This document shows, in pieces, positions 27,173 to 35,802 of a stretch of 63,014 nt of DNA. This DNA comes from Hydrogenophaga sp. (GTDB taxonomy: Bacteria > Pseudomonadota > Gammaproteobacteria > Burkholderiales > Burkholderiaceae_C): the NCBI RefSeq assembly GCF_011390835.1, contig NZ_JAABRQ010000022.1, positions 1-63,014 on the forward strand. The letters are read 5' to 3'. The notes beneath the pieces were generated by a model, which saw only the letters and a list, made by a program, of their open reading frames with translations, ran no database searches and was not told where the DNA came from. The position numbers and the translations under genes were made by a program. Every line of letters starts with the position of its first letter. Within the stretch, counting starts at the first letter, position 1.

Positions 27173-27469
27173 ATGCTGACCTTCATCCTCGCGCTCAAGG
27201 CGGTGCTTGAAATGGCTGCCCTGGCCTTGCTGGGTCGAGCCGTGTTGGGCCTTCTCGCCGGTTCGCGGCGCGAGCACAATCTGGCCTACCAGCTGCTCGA
27301 CGCGGTCGCTCGGCCTGCGGTGTGGCTGGCGCGGCGGCTCACACCTGGCTTTGTGCTGGAGCGCCACCTGTCTCTGGTGGCGTTTTTGTTGCTCGGTTTC
27401 GCCTGGCTGGCGGTCACCGCGTGGAAGGTGTCGCATTGCCGGGTCATCGGGGTCGCCGCTTGTCTTTGA
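27173..27469 (+). CDS. Small membrane protein, unknown function
   Basis: 98 residues with an N-terminal helix (FILALKAVLEMAALALLGRAV), an amphipathic basic middle (ARPAVWLARRLTPGF) and a second helix (LSLVAFLLLGFAWLAVTAWK). I do not recognise a named family. It begins the transcript that continues through the TPR protein into the second DUF4212/symporter pair, with which it overlaps or lies within a few nucleotides. No strong ribosome-binding site is visible. A role in assembling or regulating the symporter is inference from position. Confidence 0.72.
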   Translation: MLTFILALKAVLEMAALALLGRAVLGLLAGSRREHNLAYQLLDAVARPAVWLARRLTPGFVLERHLSLVAFLLLGFAWLAVTAWKVSHCRVIGVAACL

Positions 27470-28041
27470 ATCACGCGATTCGTCGCCAGGCGAATAGTCT
27501 GCGTCTGCGCGGGCTGCTGGCCTTTGGTGCGCGCGCACACGCACTCGCCTTGACGCACCGACTGCTTGCGGCGGATGCCTCCAACACCCACGCGCTCGCC
27601 ACCCGCGTCCACCTGCTGATGGAACTGGGTCAAGCCCAGGCGGCGCTCGCCGACCTGACACAGCTTGTGCGGCTGGTGCCGCAGCAGGCCACGGCTTGGT
27701 TCAACCTGGGCTTTGTGCAGGAATCGCTGGGCCAGTTGGATGAGGCCACACGGTCGCTGGTTCGCGCCACCGAGCTGGACCCAGCGATGGACCGCGCCTG
27801 GTATGGACTGGGCCTGTGCCACATCCGCTGCGCTCAATGGGACGAGGCGTTGCGGGCGCTGGAGCGAGGCACGGAATTGCAGCCTCTGAGCCCGCACGCC
27901 TGGTATCAGCTGGCGCGCGTTCACCTGGAGCGAGGTCGGATCACGGAGGCGCAGCGCATCCTGGTGCATTTGCGCGGCTTCGAGCCCAAGGTGGCGGATC
28001 AGCTCGAACGCGACACCGGCCTGTGGGCCGCGAGCGCCTGA
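27460..28041 (+). CDS. Tetratricopeptide repeat protein
   Basis: About 193 residues with at least three TPR units, for example ATAWFNLGFVQESLGQLDEA and DRAWYGLGLCHIRCAQWDEA. It would act as a protein-protein adaptor in the cytosol. The frame has no convincing ATG start: the upstream ATG at 27322 lies inside the preceding gene in another frame and encodes no homologous sequence. A TTG at 27460, overlapping the previous stop by 10 nt, is the likely start; the TTG at 27466 is an alternative. It is placed between a small membrane gene and the DUF4212/symporter pair (3 nt from the former's successor). Confidence 0.78.
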   Translation: MSLNHAIRRQANSLRLRGLLAFGARAHALALTHRLLAADASNTHALATRVHLLMELGQAQAALADLTQLVRLVPQQATAWFNLGFVQESLGQLDEATRSLVRATELDPAMDRAWYGLGLCHIRCAQWDEALRALERGTELQPLSPHAWYQLARVHLERGRITEAQRILVHLRGFEPKVADQLERDTGLWAASA

Positions 28042-28044
28042 GTC

Positions 28045-28305
28045 ATGGCCGAAAACGACGCACGACGCCGCCACTGGCATGCCAATCTTCGGATCACCGC
28101 GCTGCTGCTGCTGATCTGGTTTCTGGTGACGTTTGGCGTCAGCTACTTTGCGCGCGAGCTGAGCTTCAGTTTTTTCGGGTGGCCGTTCAGCTTCTGGATG
28201 GGCGCTCAGGGCGCTCTGTTGGTCTACCTGTTGCTGATCGGGTTTTATGCCTGGTACATCAACCGACTCGACCGGCGCCACGGCGTGCAGGAAGAGGAGC
28301 CCTGA
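28045..28305 (+). CDS. DUF4212 small subunit of sodium:solute symporter (copy 2)
   Basis: An 86-residue, two-helix protein (ITALLLLIWFLVTFGVSYFA and LLVYLLLIGFYAWYI) with the family ending NRLDRRHGVQEEEP. It is paralogous to the protein at 13199-13459 and again directly precedes its symporter (3 nt). The start is 3 nt after the TPR gene stop, indicating translational coupling. Confidence 0.9.
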   Translation: MAENDARRRHWHANLRITALLLLIWFLVTFGVSYFARELSFSFFGWPFSFWMGAQGALLVYLLLIGFYAWYINRLDRRHGVQEEEP

Positions 28306-28308
28306 GGC

Positions 28309-30429
28309 ATGGCCATCCCTGGACCCTCCAGCGACAACGCAGCGTACAACCGCGCCTTCAAGCGCCAGCTCAACAAGGTCTACCGCTGGTACACGCTGGG
28401 CTTTGTGGTATTTGTGGCGCTGCTCGCGGGACTGGAGCAGCTCGGCCTGTCGCGTGAATGGATCGGCTTCATTTTTTTGCTGGCCACGATCGGCTTGTAC
28501 GCGGGCATCGGCGTCATGTGCCGGACCACCGATGCGACCGAGTATTACGTGGCGGGGCGACGCGTGCCGGCCATCTACAACGGCATGGCCACCGGCGCCG
28601 ACTGGATGTCGGCCGCTTCGTTCATCGGTATGGCCGGTACGCTCTACCTTACCGGTTACAGCGGGCTGGCCTTCATCATGGGCTGGACCGGTGGCTACTG
28701 CCTGGTGGCGCTGCTGCTCGCACCTTACCTGCGCAAGTTTGGCCAGTTCACCATCCCGGATTTCCTGGGCGAGCGCTATGGCGGGCACCTGCCTCGCTTG
28801 ATCGGCGTGCTGGCGGCCATCCTGTGCTCTTTCACCTACCTGGTGGCGCAGATTTATGGCGTCGGTCTGATCACCTCGCGCCTGATCGGGGTGGCCTTCG
28901 AGCTGGGCGTGTTCCTGGGTCTGGGGGGCATCCTGGTGTGTTCGTTCCTGGGCGGTATGCGGGCGGTGACCTGGACCCAGGTGACCCAGTACATCGTGCT
29001 CATCTTGGCCTATTTGTTGCCGGTGGTCTGGCTGTCGGTCAAGCAGACTGGTTTCCCTGTGCCTCAGGCCATCTATGGATTTCAACTGGAGAAGGTCACG
29101 GCGAAGGAAAACCTGCTCACGCACGACCCCAAAGAGCTCGAGGTGCGAGGGCTGTACCGCGAGCGCTCGCTGGTGCTGGGTGCCAAGCTGCAGGACCCGG
29201 CGGTTGCACTGGCGGCTGACAAGGCCGCGGCCGAGGAGCGGCTCGCGCGGCTTCGGCAAGCCCAGGCGCCGTCGCGAGATATCTCGGTGGCGGAAAAGGC
29301 GGTGTCGGCGCTGCCGCGGGACGCCGCGGCTGCGCGCGCCATCTGGACCGCGGCCAAAGCCGAAGCCGATACCAAGTCCAAACCCCTCAACGGCATGCCA
29401 CCTCACGCGGCCCAGTTTGCGGGCGATCCCGACGGCGACGCCGCCGAGCGCAAGCTCTTCGAGGAGTCGAGGCGCAACTTCCTCGCCCTGGTTTTCTGCC
29501 TGATGATCGGCACCGCCGCGCTGCCGCACATCCTCATGCGCTACTACACCGTGCCGAGCGTGAAGCAGGCACGGGAATCGGTCACATGGTCCCTGCTGTT
29601 CATCTTTCTGCTGTACTTCACCGCGCCAGCGCTGGCGGTGCTGGTGAAGTTCGAGGTGTTTCATGTGCTGGTGGGCACGCCGTTTGACCAGCTGCCTGCC
29701 TGGGTCAGTGCCTGGAACAAGGTGGACCCTTCGCTCCTGTCGCTGACCGACATCAACCGCGATGGCCTGCTGCAGCTCAATGAAATGAGCATCGACGGCG
29801 ACATCATCGTCCTGGCCACCGCCGAAATCGGGGGCTTGCCCTATGTGATTGCCGGTCTGGTGGCGGCCGGCGGTCTGGCTGCGGCCCTGTCCACCGCCGA
29901 CGGCCTATTGCTCACCATCGCCAATGCCTTGTCGCACGACATGTACTACAAGATGTTCGACCCCAACGCGTCCACCGCGCGCCGGGTGACCATCTCCAAG
30001 GTGTTGCTGCTCATGGTGGCACTGGCCGCAGCCTACGTGGCGGCGCAGCGACCGGCGGACATCCTGTTTCTGGTGTCAGCGGCCTTTTCGTTCGCTGCCG
30101 CTTCGTTTTTCCCGGCTCTGGTCCTGGGTATCTTCTGGAAACGGACCAATGGGTTCGCCGCGTCCATGGGCATGCTAGCGGGGCTGGGCGTGACGCTGTA
30201 TTACATGGCCACCACCCAGCCTTGGCTGCGCCAGGTGTTTGGCGTGACCGCGCCGGTGGAGCTCTGGTGGGGCATCCAGCCGATTTCGGCCGGCTTGTTC
30301 GGCGTGCCAGTGGGCTTTGCCGTCATCATCGCGCTCAGCCTGGTGATGCCTGCGCCCAGCCGGGAGGTGCAGGCGCTGGTGGAGTATGTGCGCTACCCGC
30401 GGCTACCCGACGATCCGCCTGGGTCCTGA
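28309..30429 (+). CDS. Sodium:solute symporter, VC_2705-like (copy 2, with EF-hand-like loop)
   Basis: A 706-residue SSS carrier, longer than copy 1 because of an N-terminal extension and a hydrophilic insertion of about 120 residues (around 255-390) rich in Ala, Lys and Glu. Core motifs are shared with copy 1: YNGMATGADWMSAASFIGMA and AGGLAAALSTADGLLLTIAN. A loop at residues 481-492, DINRDGLLQLNE, fits the full EF-hand calcium-loop consensus (D, N, D, G, hydrophobic, E at positions 1, 3, 5, 6, 8, 12). The substrate is presumably a short carboxylate. It is last in the transcript beginning at about 27173. No terminator is seen before the rpsF promoter. Confidence 0.9.
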   Translation: MAIPGPSSDNAAYNRAFKRQLNKVYRWYTLGFVVFVALLAGLEQLGLSREWIGFIFLLATIGLYAGIGVMCRTTDATEYYVAGRRVPAIYNGMATGADWMSAASFIGMAGTLYLTGYSGLAFIMGWTGGYCLVALLLAPYLRKFGQFTIPDFLGERYGGHLPRLIGVLAAILCSFTYLVAQIYGVGLITSRLIGVAFELGVFLGLGGILVCSFLGGMRAVTWTQVTQYIVLILAYLLPVVWLSVKQTGFPVPQAIYGFQLEKVTAKENLLTHDPKELEVRGLYRERSLVLGAKLQDPAVALAADKAAAEERLARLRQAQAPSRDISVAEKAVSALPRDAAAARAIWTAAKAEADTKSKPLNGMPPHAAQFAGDPDGDAAERKLFEESRRNFLALVFCLMIGTAALPHILMRYYTVPSVKQARESVTWSLLFIFLLYFTAPALAVLVKFEVFHVLVGTPFDQLPAWVSAWNKVDPSLLSLTDINRDGLLQLNEMSIDGDIIVLATAEIGGLPYVIAGLVAAGGLAAALSTADGLLLTIANALSHDMYYKMFDPNASTARRVTISKVLLLMVALAAAYVAAQRPADILFLVSAAFSFAAASFFPALVLGIFWKRTNGFAASMGMLAGLGVTLYYMATTQPWLRQVFGVTAPVELWWGIQPISAGLFGVPVGFAVIIALSLVMPAPSREVQALVEYVRYPRLPDDPPGS

Positions 30430-30488
30430 GTGCTTGAAAACGTCTAATGAGCGTCATCCAGGCAGGTCTGGCTGGCGTGCCCGGGATT

Positions 30489-30497
30489 TGCTAGAAT
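30489..30497 (+). promoter_or_regulatory. Extended -10 promoter of the rpsF operon
   Basis: TGCTAGAAT at 30489-30497 matches an extended -10 (TGnTATAAT) with one mismatch in the hexamer. No good -35 lies 17 nt upstream. Transcription would start near 30505, leaving a leader of about 100 nt before rpsF. Confidence 0.55.
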
Positions 30498-30512
30498 CAT
30501 GGGCTTCGCCTT

Positions 30513-30541
30513 GCCGCACCCCGACCGACGCTGGGGGCGGC
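30513..30541 (+). promoter_or_regulatory. Leader hairpin upstream of rpsF, candidate S6:S18-binding site
   Basis: GCCGC (30513-30517) pairs with GCGGC (30537-30541) and CCCC with GGGG, with one bulged A at 30518 and a 10-nt loop that contains CCG. Known autoregulatory rpsF leaders bind the S6:S18 complex through a stem-loop with a CCG motif. The position in the rpsF 5' leader fits, but the match is by eye only. Confidence 0.4.
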
Positions 30542-30608
30542 TTTCACCCGAATCCCATGCCTGCACTCAAATGAGTCGATGGCGCGGGGTCATCCATAAG
30601 GAGAGTTT

Positions 30609-31043
30609 ATGCGTCATTACGAAATCGTCTTGCTGATCCATCCGGATCAAAGCGAGCAAGTGCCAGCCATGCTGGAGCGCTACAAAGGCATGATCACCGC
30701 CGGCAACGGCAAGATCCACCGTGTGGAAGACTGGGGCCGCCGCCAGCTGGCCTACCAGATCAACAAGCTGTCCAAGGCTCACTACCTGTGCGTCAACATC
30801 GAAGCCGACCAGGCGGTGATGGCCGAATTGGAGCACGCCTTCAAGTTCAACGACGCCGTGCTGCGCCACTTGACCGTGCTGCGCAAGAAGGCCGACACTG
30901 GTCCTTCAAGCATGATGAAGTCGGTCGAGCGCGAAGAAGCCCGAAAGCTTCAGCAGCCCAGCGACCGGGGTGATCGTGGAGACCGCGGTGACCGTGGTGA
31001 CCGTGGTGACCGCAACAACTCGCAGGAGCGCACGGCTGCCTGA
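30609..31043 (+). CDS. rpsF: 30S ribosomal protein S6
   Basis: 144 residues. It starts [19 protein letters not shown] and contains the S6 core [18 protein letters not shown] and [13 protein letters not shown]6 binds 16S rRNA in the 30S platform as a heterodimer with S18. After residue 100 the tail is acidic/basic and ends in a GDR repeat (five units) before NNSQERTAA; such C-terminal extensions vary between species, and in E. coli S6 receives Glu residues from RimK. AAGGAGAG precedes the ATG. First gene of rpsF-priB-rpsR-rplI. Confidence 0.97.
   Translation: MRHYEIVLLIHPDQSEQVPAMLERYKGMITAGNGKIHRVEDWGRRQLAYQINKLSKAHYLCVNIEADQAVMAELEHAFKFNDAVLRHLTVLRKKADTGPSSMMKSVEREEARKLQQPSDRGDRGDRGDRGDRGDRNNSQERTAA
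30963..31013 (+). repeat. 9-bp in-frame repeat encoding Asp-Arg-Gly units
   Basis: Five units of GACCGnGGn plus a final GAC-CGC, all within rpsF, give (DRG)5-DR. Copies three to five are nearly identical (GACCGTGGT), so this stretch could expand or contract in frame. Confidence 0.85.
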
Positions 31044-31068
31044 TCGCGCTGCGTGATCTGGTCAGTCG

Positions 31069-31356
31069 GTGAACCGTTTCGAATTGTCGGCCTCCGTGGT
31101 GCAGGTGCAAACCCTGCGCTACACACCGGCCGGCATCCCCGCTCTGAACATCGTGCTGGAGCACGAGTCTCAGGTGGTCGAAATGGGCACGCCGAGAGAG
31201 GTGAAGTTGCAACTGAGGGCTGTTGTCTTCGGTAGTCAGGCAGAAACCCTGGCCCGCTCGGGCCTCGATTCTTCCTACAACTTCTCCGGTTTCATGACCA
31301 ACGCACGCAACGGCAAAGGCCTGTTGTTCCACATTCAAGATTTCAGCAAGACATAG
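31069..31356 (+). CDS. priB: Primosomal replication protein N
   Basis: A 95-residue single OB-fold protein ([20 protein letters not shown] to [19 protein letters not shown]). PriB binds single-stranded DNA and PriA during restart of stalled forks. It starts with GTG at 31069, 25 nt after rpsF, and precedes rpsR by 11 nt, the standard position in betaproteobacteria. Confidence 0.93.
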   Translation: MNRFELSASVVQVQTLRYTPAGIPALNIVLEHESQVVEMGTPREVKLQLRAVVFGSQAETLARSGLDSSYNFSGFMTNARNGKGLLFHIQDFSKT

Positions 31357-31367
31357 GAAGGCCCATC

Positions 31368-31649
31368 ATGGCTGCACCCAAACGTTTCAACAAAGACAAG
31401 CGCCCCAAGCGCAACACGCAATCGCTGCTGTTCAAGCGCAAGCGCTACTGCCGCTTTACCGTGGCCAACGTCGAAGAAGTCGACTACAAGGACGTGGATG
31501 TCCTGCGTGACTTCATCGCCGAGAACGGCAAGATCATCCCCGCGCGCCTGACCGGCACCCGTGCCTTCTACCAGCGCCAGGTCAACACCGCCATCAAGCG
31601 CTCGCGCTTCCTGGCCATGCTGCCCTACAGCGACCAGCACCGCGTCTGA
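31368..31649 (+). CDS. rpsR: 30S ribosomal protein S18
   Basis: 93 residues with the S18 core [20 protein letters not shown] and [20 protein letters not shown], and a basic N-terminus ([12 protein letters not shown]). It pairs with S6 on the 30S platform. The start follows priB closely with GGAAGG upstream. rplI follows 13 nt downstream. Confidence 0.97.
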   Translation: MAAPKRFNKDKRPKRNTQSLLFKRKRYCRFTVANVEEVDYKDVDVLRDFIAENGKIIPARLTGTRAFYQRQVNTAIKRSRFLAMLPYSDQHRV

Positions 31650-31662
31650 AAGAGAGCCTGAC

Positions 31663-32115
31663 ATGCAAATCATCCTGCTCGACAAAGTTGTCAACCTCGG
31701 CGCCCTTGGCGATGTGGTCAAAGTCAAAGACGGCTACGCCCGCAATTTCCTGATCCCTCAAGGCCGCGCCCGCCGCGCCACCCAGACGGCCATCGCTGAT
31801 TTCGAAGGCCGCCGTGCCGAGCTCGAAAAAGTCGCGGCTGCCAAGCTGGCCGAAGCCCAGGCGCTGGGCGAAAAGCTCGCTGCCGTGACGGTCAAGCTGA
31901 CCCAGAAGGCCGGCGTGGACGGCCGCCTGTTCGGATCCGTGACCAACCACGACGTGTCCGAAGCGCTGAACAAGCAAGGCTTCACCGTCGCCAAGGCCCA
32001 GGTTCGCATGCCCAACGGCCTGCTGAAGAACGTGGGTGACTACTCGGTCAACGTGCACCTGCACACCGACGTTACGGTGGAAGTGCCGGTATCGGTGCTC
32101 GGCGAAACCGCCTGA
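31663..32115 (+). CDS. rplI: 50S ribosomal protein L9
   Basis: A 150-residue two-domain protein joined by a long helix. The N-terminal signature [20 protein letters not shown] continues into [14 protein letters not shown]; the C-terminal domain contains [17 protein letters not shown]. The start at 31663 has AGAGAG upstream; the longer frame from 31561 overlaps rpsR and was rejected. It is the last gene before a terminator, with dnaB starting about 200 nt later. Confidence 0.97.
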   Translation: MQIILLDKVVNLGALGDVVKVKDGYARNFLIPQGRARRATQTAIADFEGRRAELEKVAAAKLAEAQALGEKLAAVTVKLTQKAGVDGRLFGSVTNHDVSEALNKQGFTVAKAQVRMPNGLLKNVGDYSVNVHLHTDVTVEVPVSVLGETA

Positions 32116-32154
32116 TCATCTGACCTCTGGTGGGGCGCCCAGCGCCCAACCCCG

Positions 32155-32186
32155 AAGCCGCCGTCCGCTGGGAGGGCGGCTTTTTT
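32155..32186 (+). terminator. Rho-independent terminator after rplI
   Basis: Stem AAGCCGCC (32155-32162) and GGCGGCTT (32175-32182) with a 12-nt loop, continuing into TTTT. It lies 39 nt after rplI and ends the ribosomal-protein transcript before dnaB. Confidence 0.88.
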
Positions 32187-32321
32187 CATGGGGAAATGAA
32201 CCGGGATGGCGATCGCCGCCATTCGGCTGTTCACCGTCCATGCACCGCTTTTCCACAGACTTGTCCCGTGACTTGCGCCGCCCCCCGGCGTACCATGCCC
32301 CATTGCCCTTTGCACCCCGAC

Positions 32322-33749
32322 ATGCCTGCCGTTTTCTCCACCCCTTTCTCATCTTTCGATGCCGGTCTTGACGACCTCGGCGCCGCTGCCGATCCCCAGC
32401 TGGCCCAGCTCCGGGTGCCACCGCACTCAATCGAGGCCGAATCCAGCGTGCTGGGCGGCTTGTTGCTCGACAACGGCGCCTGGGACAGGGTGGCCGACCT
32501 GGTCACCGATTCGGACTTCTACAGATACGAACACCGGCTGGTGTATTCGGCTATCGCGACCTTGGTCAATGGCAGCAAGCCGGCCGATGTGGTCACGGTG
32601 TACGAGCACCTGCAAAACCTGGGCAAGGCCGACGACGCCGGCGGTCTGGCCTACCTGAACTCCCTGGCACAGTACGTGCCTAGCGCCGCCAACATCCGGC
32701 GCTACGCCGAGATCGTGCGCGAGCGTGCGATCCTGCGCAAGCTCGTCGCCGCCAGCGACGAAATCGCTACAGCAGCATTCAATACCCAGGGCCGTCCGGT
32801 CGACAAAATTCTGGATGAAGCCGAGCAGAAGATCTTCAACATCGGGGAAGAGGGCTCGCGCATGAAGGAGGGCTTCCAGGGCATGGACACCCTGGTGGTT
32901 GAGTTGCTGGACCGTGTGCAGGAGATGGCTGACAACCCGAACGACATTACCGGCGTACCGACCGGCTTTGTCGATCTGGACCGCATGACGTCGGGCCTGC
33001 AAGCCGGTGATCTGGTGGTGCTGGCCGCGCGCCCGTCCATGGGCAAAACCGCTTTTGCGATCAACATCGCCGAACACGTGGCGCTCAATGAAGGCCTGCC
33101 AGTGGCAGTGTTCTCGATGGAGATGGGCGCGTCCCAGCTGGCGGTTCGTATCGTCGGCTCCATCGGCCGCATCAACCAGACCCATCTGCGCAACGGCAAA
33201 CTGACCGACGACGAGTGGCCGCGCCTGACCGAGGCGATCGAAAAGCTGCGCAATGTGTCGCTGCACATCGACGAGACGCCGGGCCTCACCAGTTCAGTGC
33301 TGCGCGCCAACGCGCGCCGTCTCTCGCGCCAGTGCGGCAAGCTGGGCCTGATCGTGGTCGACTACCTGCAGCTCATGAGTGGCAGCGGCTCAGACGGCGA
33401 CAACCGGGCCGCTGAACTGGGCGAGATTTCTCGCGGTCTGAAGATGCTGGCCAAAGAACTGCAGTGCCCGGTGATCGCACTCTCGCAGCTCAACCGCAGC
33501 GTCGAGACCCGCACCGACAAGCGCCCCATGATGAGCGACCTGCGCGAATCCGGCGCCATTGAACAGGACGCGGACATCATCATGTTCATCTATCGCGACG
33601 AGTACTACACCAAGGACGCGTGCAAGGAGCCCGGCGTGGCCGAGATCATCATCGGCAAGCAGCGAAATGGCCCCACTGGCACGGTCAAGCTCGCCTTCCT
33701 GAACATGCTCACCCGCTTCGAGAGCCTGGCTGGCGGCGGCGATTTCTGA
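32322..33749 (+). CDS. dnaB: Replicative DNA helicase
   Basis: A 475-residue hexameric 5'-3' helicase of the replisome. The N-terminal domain begins around VPPHSIEAESSVLGGLLLDN. The RecA-like motor has Walker A ARPSMGKTAFAIN (Lys242, Thr243) and Walker B LIVVDYLQLMSG, then LSQLNRSVETR. The start at 32322 (MPAVFSTPF) gives the normal DnaB length; an in-frame ATG at 32295 is possible, and a longer frame from 32130 begins inside the rplI terminator and was rejected. A terminator follows. Confidence 0.95.
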   Translation: MPAVFSTPFSSFDAGLDDLGAAADPQLAQLRVPPHSIEAESSVLGGLLLDNGAWDRVADLVTDSDFYRYEHRLVYSAIATLVNGSKPADVVTVYEHLQNLGKADDAGGLAYLNSLAQYVPSAANIRRYAEIVRERAILRKLVAASDEIATAAFNTQGRPVDKILDEAEQKIFNIGEEGSRMKEGFQGMDTLVVELLDRVQEMADNPNDITGVPTGFVDLDRMTSGLQAGDLVVLAARPSMGKTAFAINIAEHVALNEGLPVAVFSMEMGASQLAVRIVGSIGRINQTHLRNGKLTDDEWPRLTEAIEKLRNVSLHIDETPGLTSSVLRANARRLSRQCGKLGLIVVDYLQLMSGSGSDGDNRAAELGEISRGLKMLAKELQCPVIALSQLNRSVETRTDKRPMMSDLRESGAIEQDADIIMFIYRDEYYTKDACKEPGVAEIIIGKQRNGPTGTVKLAFLNMLTRFESLAGGGDF

Positions 33750-33773
33750 CCTGCAACGTGATCCAGACAAAAA

Positions 33774-33800
33774 GAAACCCGGTCTTGACCGGGTTTCTTC
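33774..33800. terminator. Terminator after dnaB (bidirectional)
   Basis: AGAAACCCGGTC and GACCGGGTTTCT form a 12-bp perfect stem around a two-base centre (33774-33799), giving A-rich and T-rich flanks on both strands. It lies between dnaB (plus) and the convergent phoH-like gene (minus). Confidence 0.85.
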
Positions 33801-33888
33801 TGGGTGCCCAGGGCATATCGGAACTGGCTCTTTCAGGCTATCGGTGCCGCTCTCTGGGAGGTGAACCGCAGCAGGCGCAGCGCGGGGG

Positions 33889-35634
33889 TTACAAAATCTC
33901 GCTTGCGAAATCGGCCAGTCGCGAACGTTCGCCGCGCGCCAACGTGATGTGGCCACCGTGCGGCCAGCCTTTGAAGCGGTCGACCGCGTAGGTCAGGCCC
34001 GATGAGCCTTCTGTGAGGTAGGGCGTGTCGATCTGCGCCAGGTTGCCCATGCAGATGATCTTGGTGCCAGGACCAGCCCGCGTGATGAGCGTCTTCATCT
34101 GCTTGGGCGTGAGGTTTTGTGCCTCGTCGATGATCACGTACTTGTTCATGAACGTGCGTCCGCGCATGAAGTTCATGCTCTTGACCTTGATGCGGCTGCG
34201 GATCAGCTCGTTGGTCGCGGCGCGCCCCCATTCGCCGGCGTTGCCGCCATCGCCCTTGGCCAGGAACTCCAGGTTGTCGTCCAGCGCACCCATCCAGGGC
34301 CCCATTTTTTCTTCTTCGGTGCCGGGCAGGAAGCCGATGTCTTCACCCACGCTCACCGTGGCCCGCGTCATGATGATCTCGGTGTAGCGCCGGTCGTCCA
34401 GCACCTGGGTCAGGCCACTGGCCAGTGCCATCAGCGTCTTGCCGGTGCCGGCGGTGCCGGCCAGCGTGACAAAATCAATCTCGGGATCCATCAGCAGGTT
34501 GAGCGCGAAGTTCTGTTCGCGGTTACGGCTGCTCACGCCCCACACGGCGTTCTTCAGGTGGGTGAAGTCCTTGAGCGTCTTGAGCACTGCGGACTTGTCT
34601 CGAATTTCGGTCACGCGGGCATAGAGCGAGGGCTCGCCCGGCGCCTCGAAATAGACGAACTGGTTGATGTAGAACTGCGCCACCGCCGGCCCGCTGACGC
34701 GGTAAAAGGTGTGGCTGCCGCTCTGCCAGCTTTCAATGGTCTTGCTCTGGCGCGTCCAGAAATCGGAGGGTAAGGACAACGCGCCGGCATACAACAACTC
34801 GCCATCGTCCAGCGTCTTGTCGTTCTGGTAGTCCTCGGCGGCCAGACCCAACGCGCGGGCTTTGACCCGCATGTTGATGTCCTTGGACACCAGGATCACC
34901 TCGCGCTGGGGATACTTGTCGCGCAGCGCCTGGACCACGCCCAGGATCTGGTTGTCGGCCTTGCCTTGGGGCAGGCTGCTGGGCAAGGTGGCGTCCAGCG
35001 GCTCGGTCTGAAAGAACAACAGGCCTCGTGCTGACACATTGCCAGTGCCCGAGAGGCGAAGGCCCTTGACCAGGTCTGCACCCTGCTGCGCCACCAGGGC
35101 GTCCAGCGTGCGGCTGGTCTGACGGCCGTTGCGGGCCACCTCGGTCATGCCCTTCTTGTGGCCATCGAGCTCTTCGAGCACGATCATGGGCAGGAAGATG
35201 TCGTGTTCTTCAAATCGGAACAGGCTGACCGGGTCGTGCAGCAAGACGTTGGTGTCAAGCACAAACAGGCGGGCTGGACCGTTGCTGGCGGAGCGGCTCC
35301 GCGCAGACTTTCGCTGCGCTGCCGGGGGGGCGTCAGGCACTGGTGCTGCAGGCGCCGAGCGTGCATGCATCGCCGGGGTCTGCGCGGGTGCCGAGGCCGG
35401 CTCGGACTCTCGGGCTTCGGGACGCGAGCGCTGTCCGCTTCGACCGCGACCGCCTTTTGGCGAAGCCGCTGGAGCCGCAGTTGCAGGGGGGGGCGCTGGG
35501 CGGGCCGCCGGCTGGATGGCCGGGGCGATGGCAGGCTCAGGCAGGAGGTCGAAGCTGTCTTCGGCCGCCCTCAGGCGGTAGGCCTCAGCGGAAAGCAGGG
35601 CGGCACGTTTGGCAGGGGCTGGTGGCAGGGGCAT
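33889..35634 (-). CDS. PIN-PhoH family ATPase/RNase
   Basis: 581 residues. A Pro/Ala/Ser/Arg-rich low-complexity N-terminus (about 1-120) precedes a PIN nuclease domain (from LFVLDTNVLLHDP, acidic Asp127) and a C-terminal PhoH ATPase domain with Walker A GTAGTGKTLMALASG (Lys399) and IIDEAQNLTPKQM. PIN-PhoH proteins are thought to act as RNA helicase-nucleases; a toxin-antitoxin role is described only in some actinobacteria. The ATG at 35634 lacks a clear ribosome-binding site, and the disordered head means the true start could be internal. The gene is preceded by a minus-strand terminator and converges on dnaB. Confidence 0.9.
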   Translation of the reverse strand: MPLPPAPAKRAALLSAEAYRLRAAEDSFDLLPEPAIAPAIQPAARPAPPPATAAPAASPKGGRGRSGQRSRPEARESEPASAPAQTPAMHARSAPAAPVPDAPPAAQRKSARSRSASNGPARLFVLDTNVLLHDPVSLFRFEEHDIFLPMIVLEELDGHKKGMTEVARNGRQTSRTLDALVAQQGADLVKGLRLSGTGNVSARGLLFFQTEPLDATLPSSLPQGKADNQILGVVQALRDKYPQREVILVSKDINMRVKARALGLAAEDYQNDKTLDDGELLYAGALSLPSDFWTRQSKTIESWQSGSHTFYRVSGPAVAQFYINQFVYFEAPGEPSLYARVTEIRDKSAVLKTLKDFTHLKNAVWGVSSRNREQNFALNLLMDPEIDFVTLAGTAGTGKTLMALASGLTQVLDDRRYTEIIMTRATVSVGEDIGFLPGTEEEKMGPWMGALDDNLEFLAKGDGGNAGEWGRAATNELIRSRIKVKSMNFMRGRTFMNKYVIIDEAQNLTPKQMKTLITRAGPGTKIICMGNLAQIDTPYLTEGSSGLTYAVDRFKGWPHGGHITLARGERSRLADFASEIL

Positions 35635-35654
35635 GGGGGATCAGCGCAGGGCCG

Positions 35655-35689
35655 AAAAAGAAAAAGCCGTCAGGAAAACCGGACGGCTT
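35655..35689 (-). terminator. Rho-independent terminator after bcp
   Basis: Read on the minus strand, AAGCCGTC/GACGGCTT encloses a 10-nt loop and is followed by TTTCTTTTT. It lies between bcp (stop at 35803) and the phoH-like start, so the two are probably separate transcripts. Confidence 0.82.
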
Positions 35690-35802
35690 GATGAGGCGGC
35701 GGGAAACTGGCGTTTGACACTGTGCGCTGGAGCTTCCCGAAACATGATTTCATTATGCATGAGGCGCGCGCCGGACCCGAAGGCTCGGCCGGCGCAACAG
35801 GC

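Noticed and set aside
27286..29664. 792-codon open frame on the minus strand
   Set aside because: Covers the TPR, DUF4212 and symporter genes in antisense; composition typical of a shadow frame.
30963..31013. Short direct repeats as a mobile or CRISPR element
   Set aside because: They are 9-bp codon repeats within the S6 tail.
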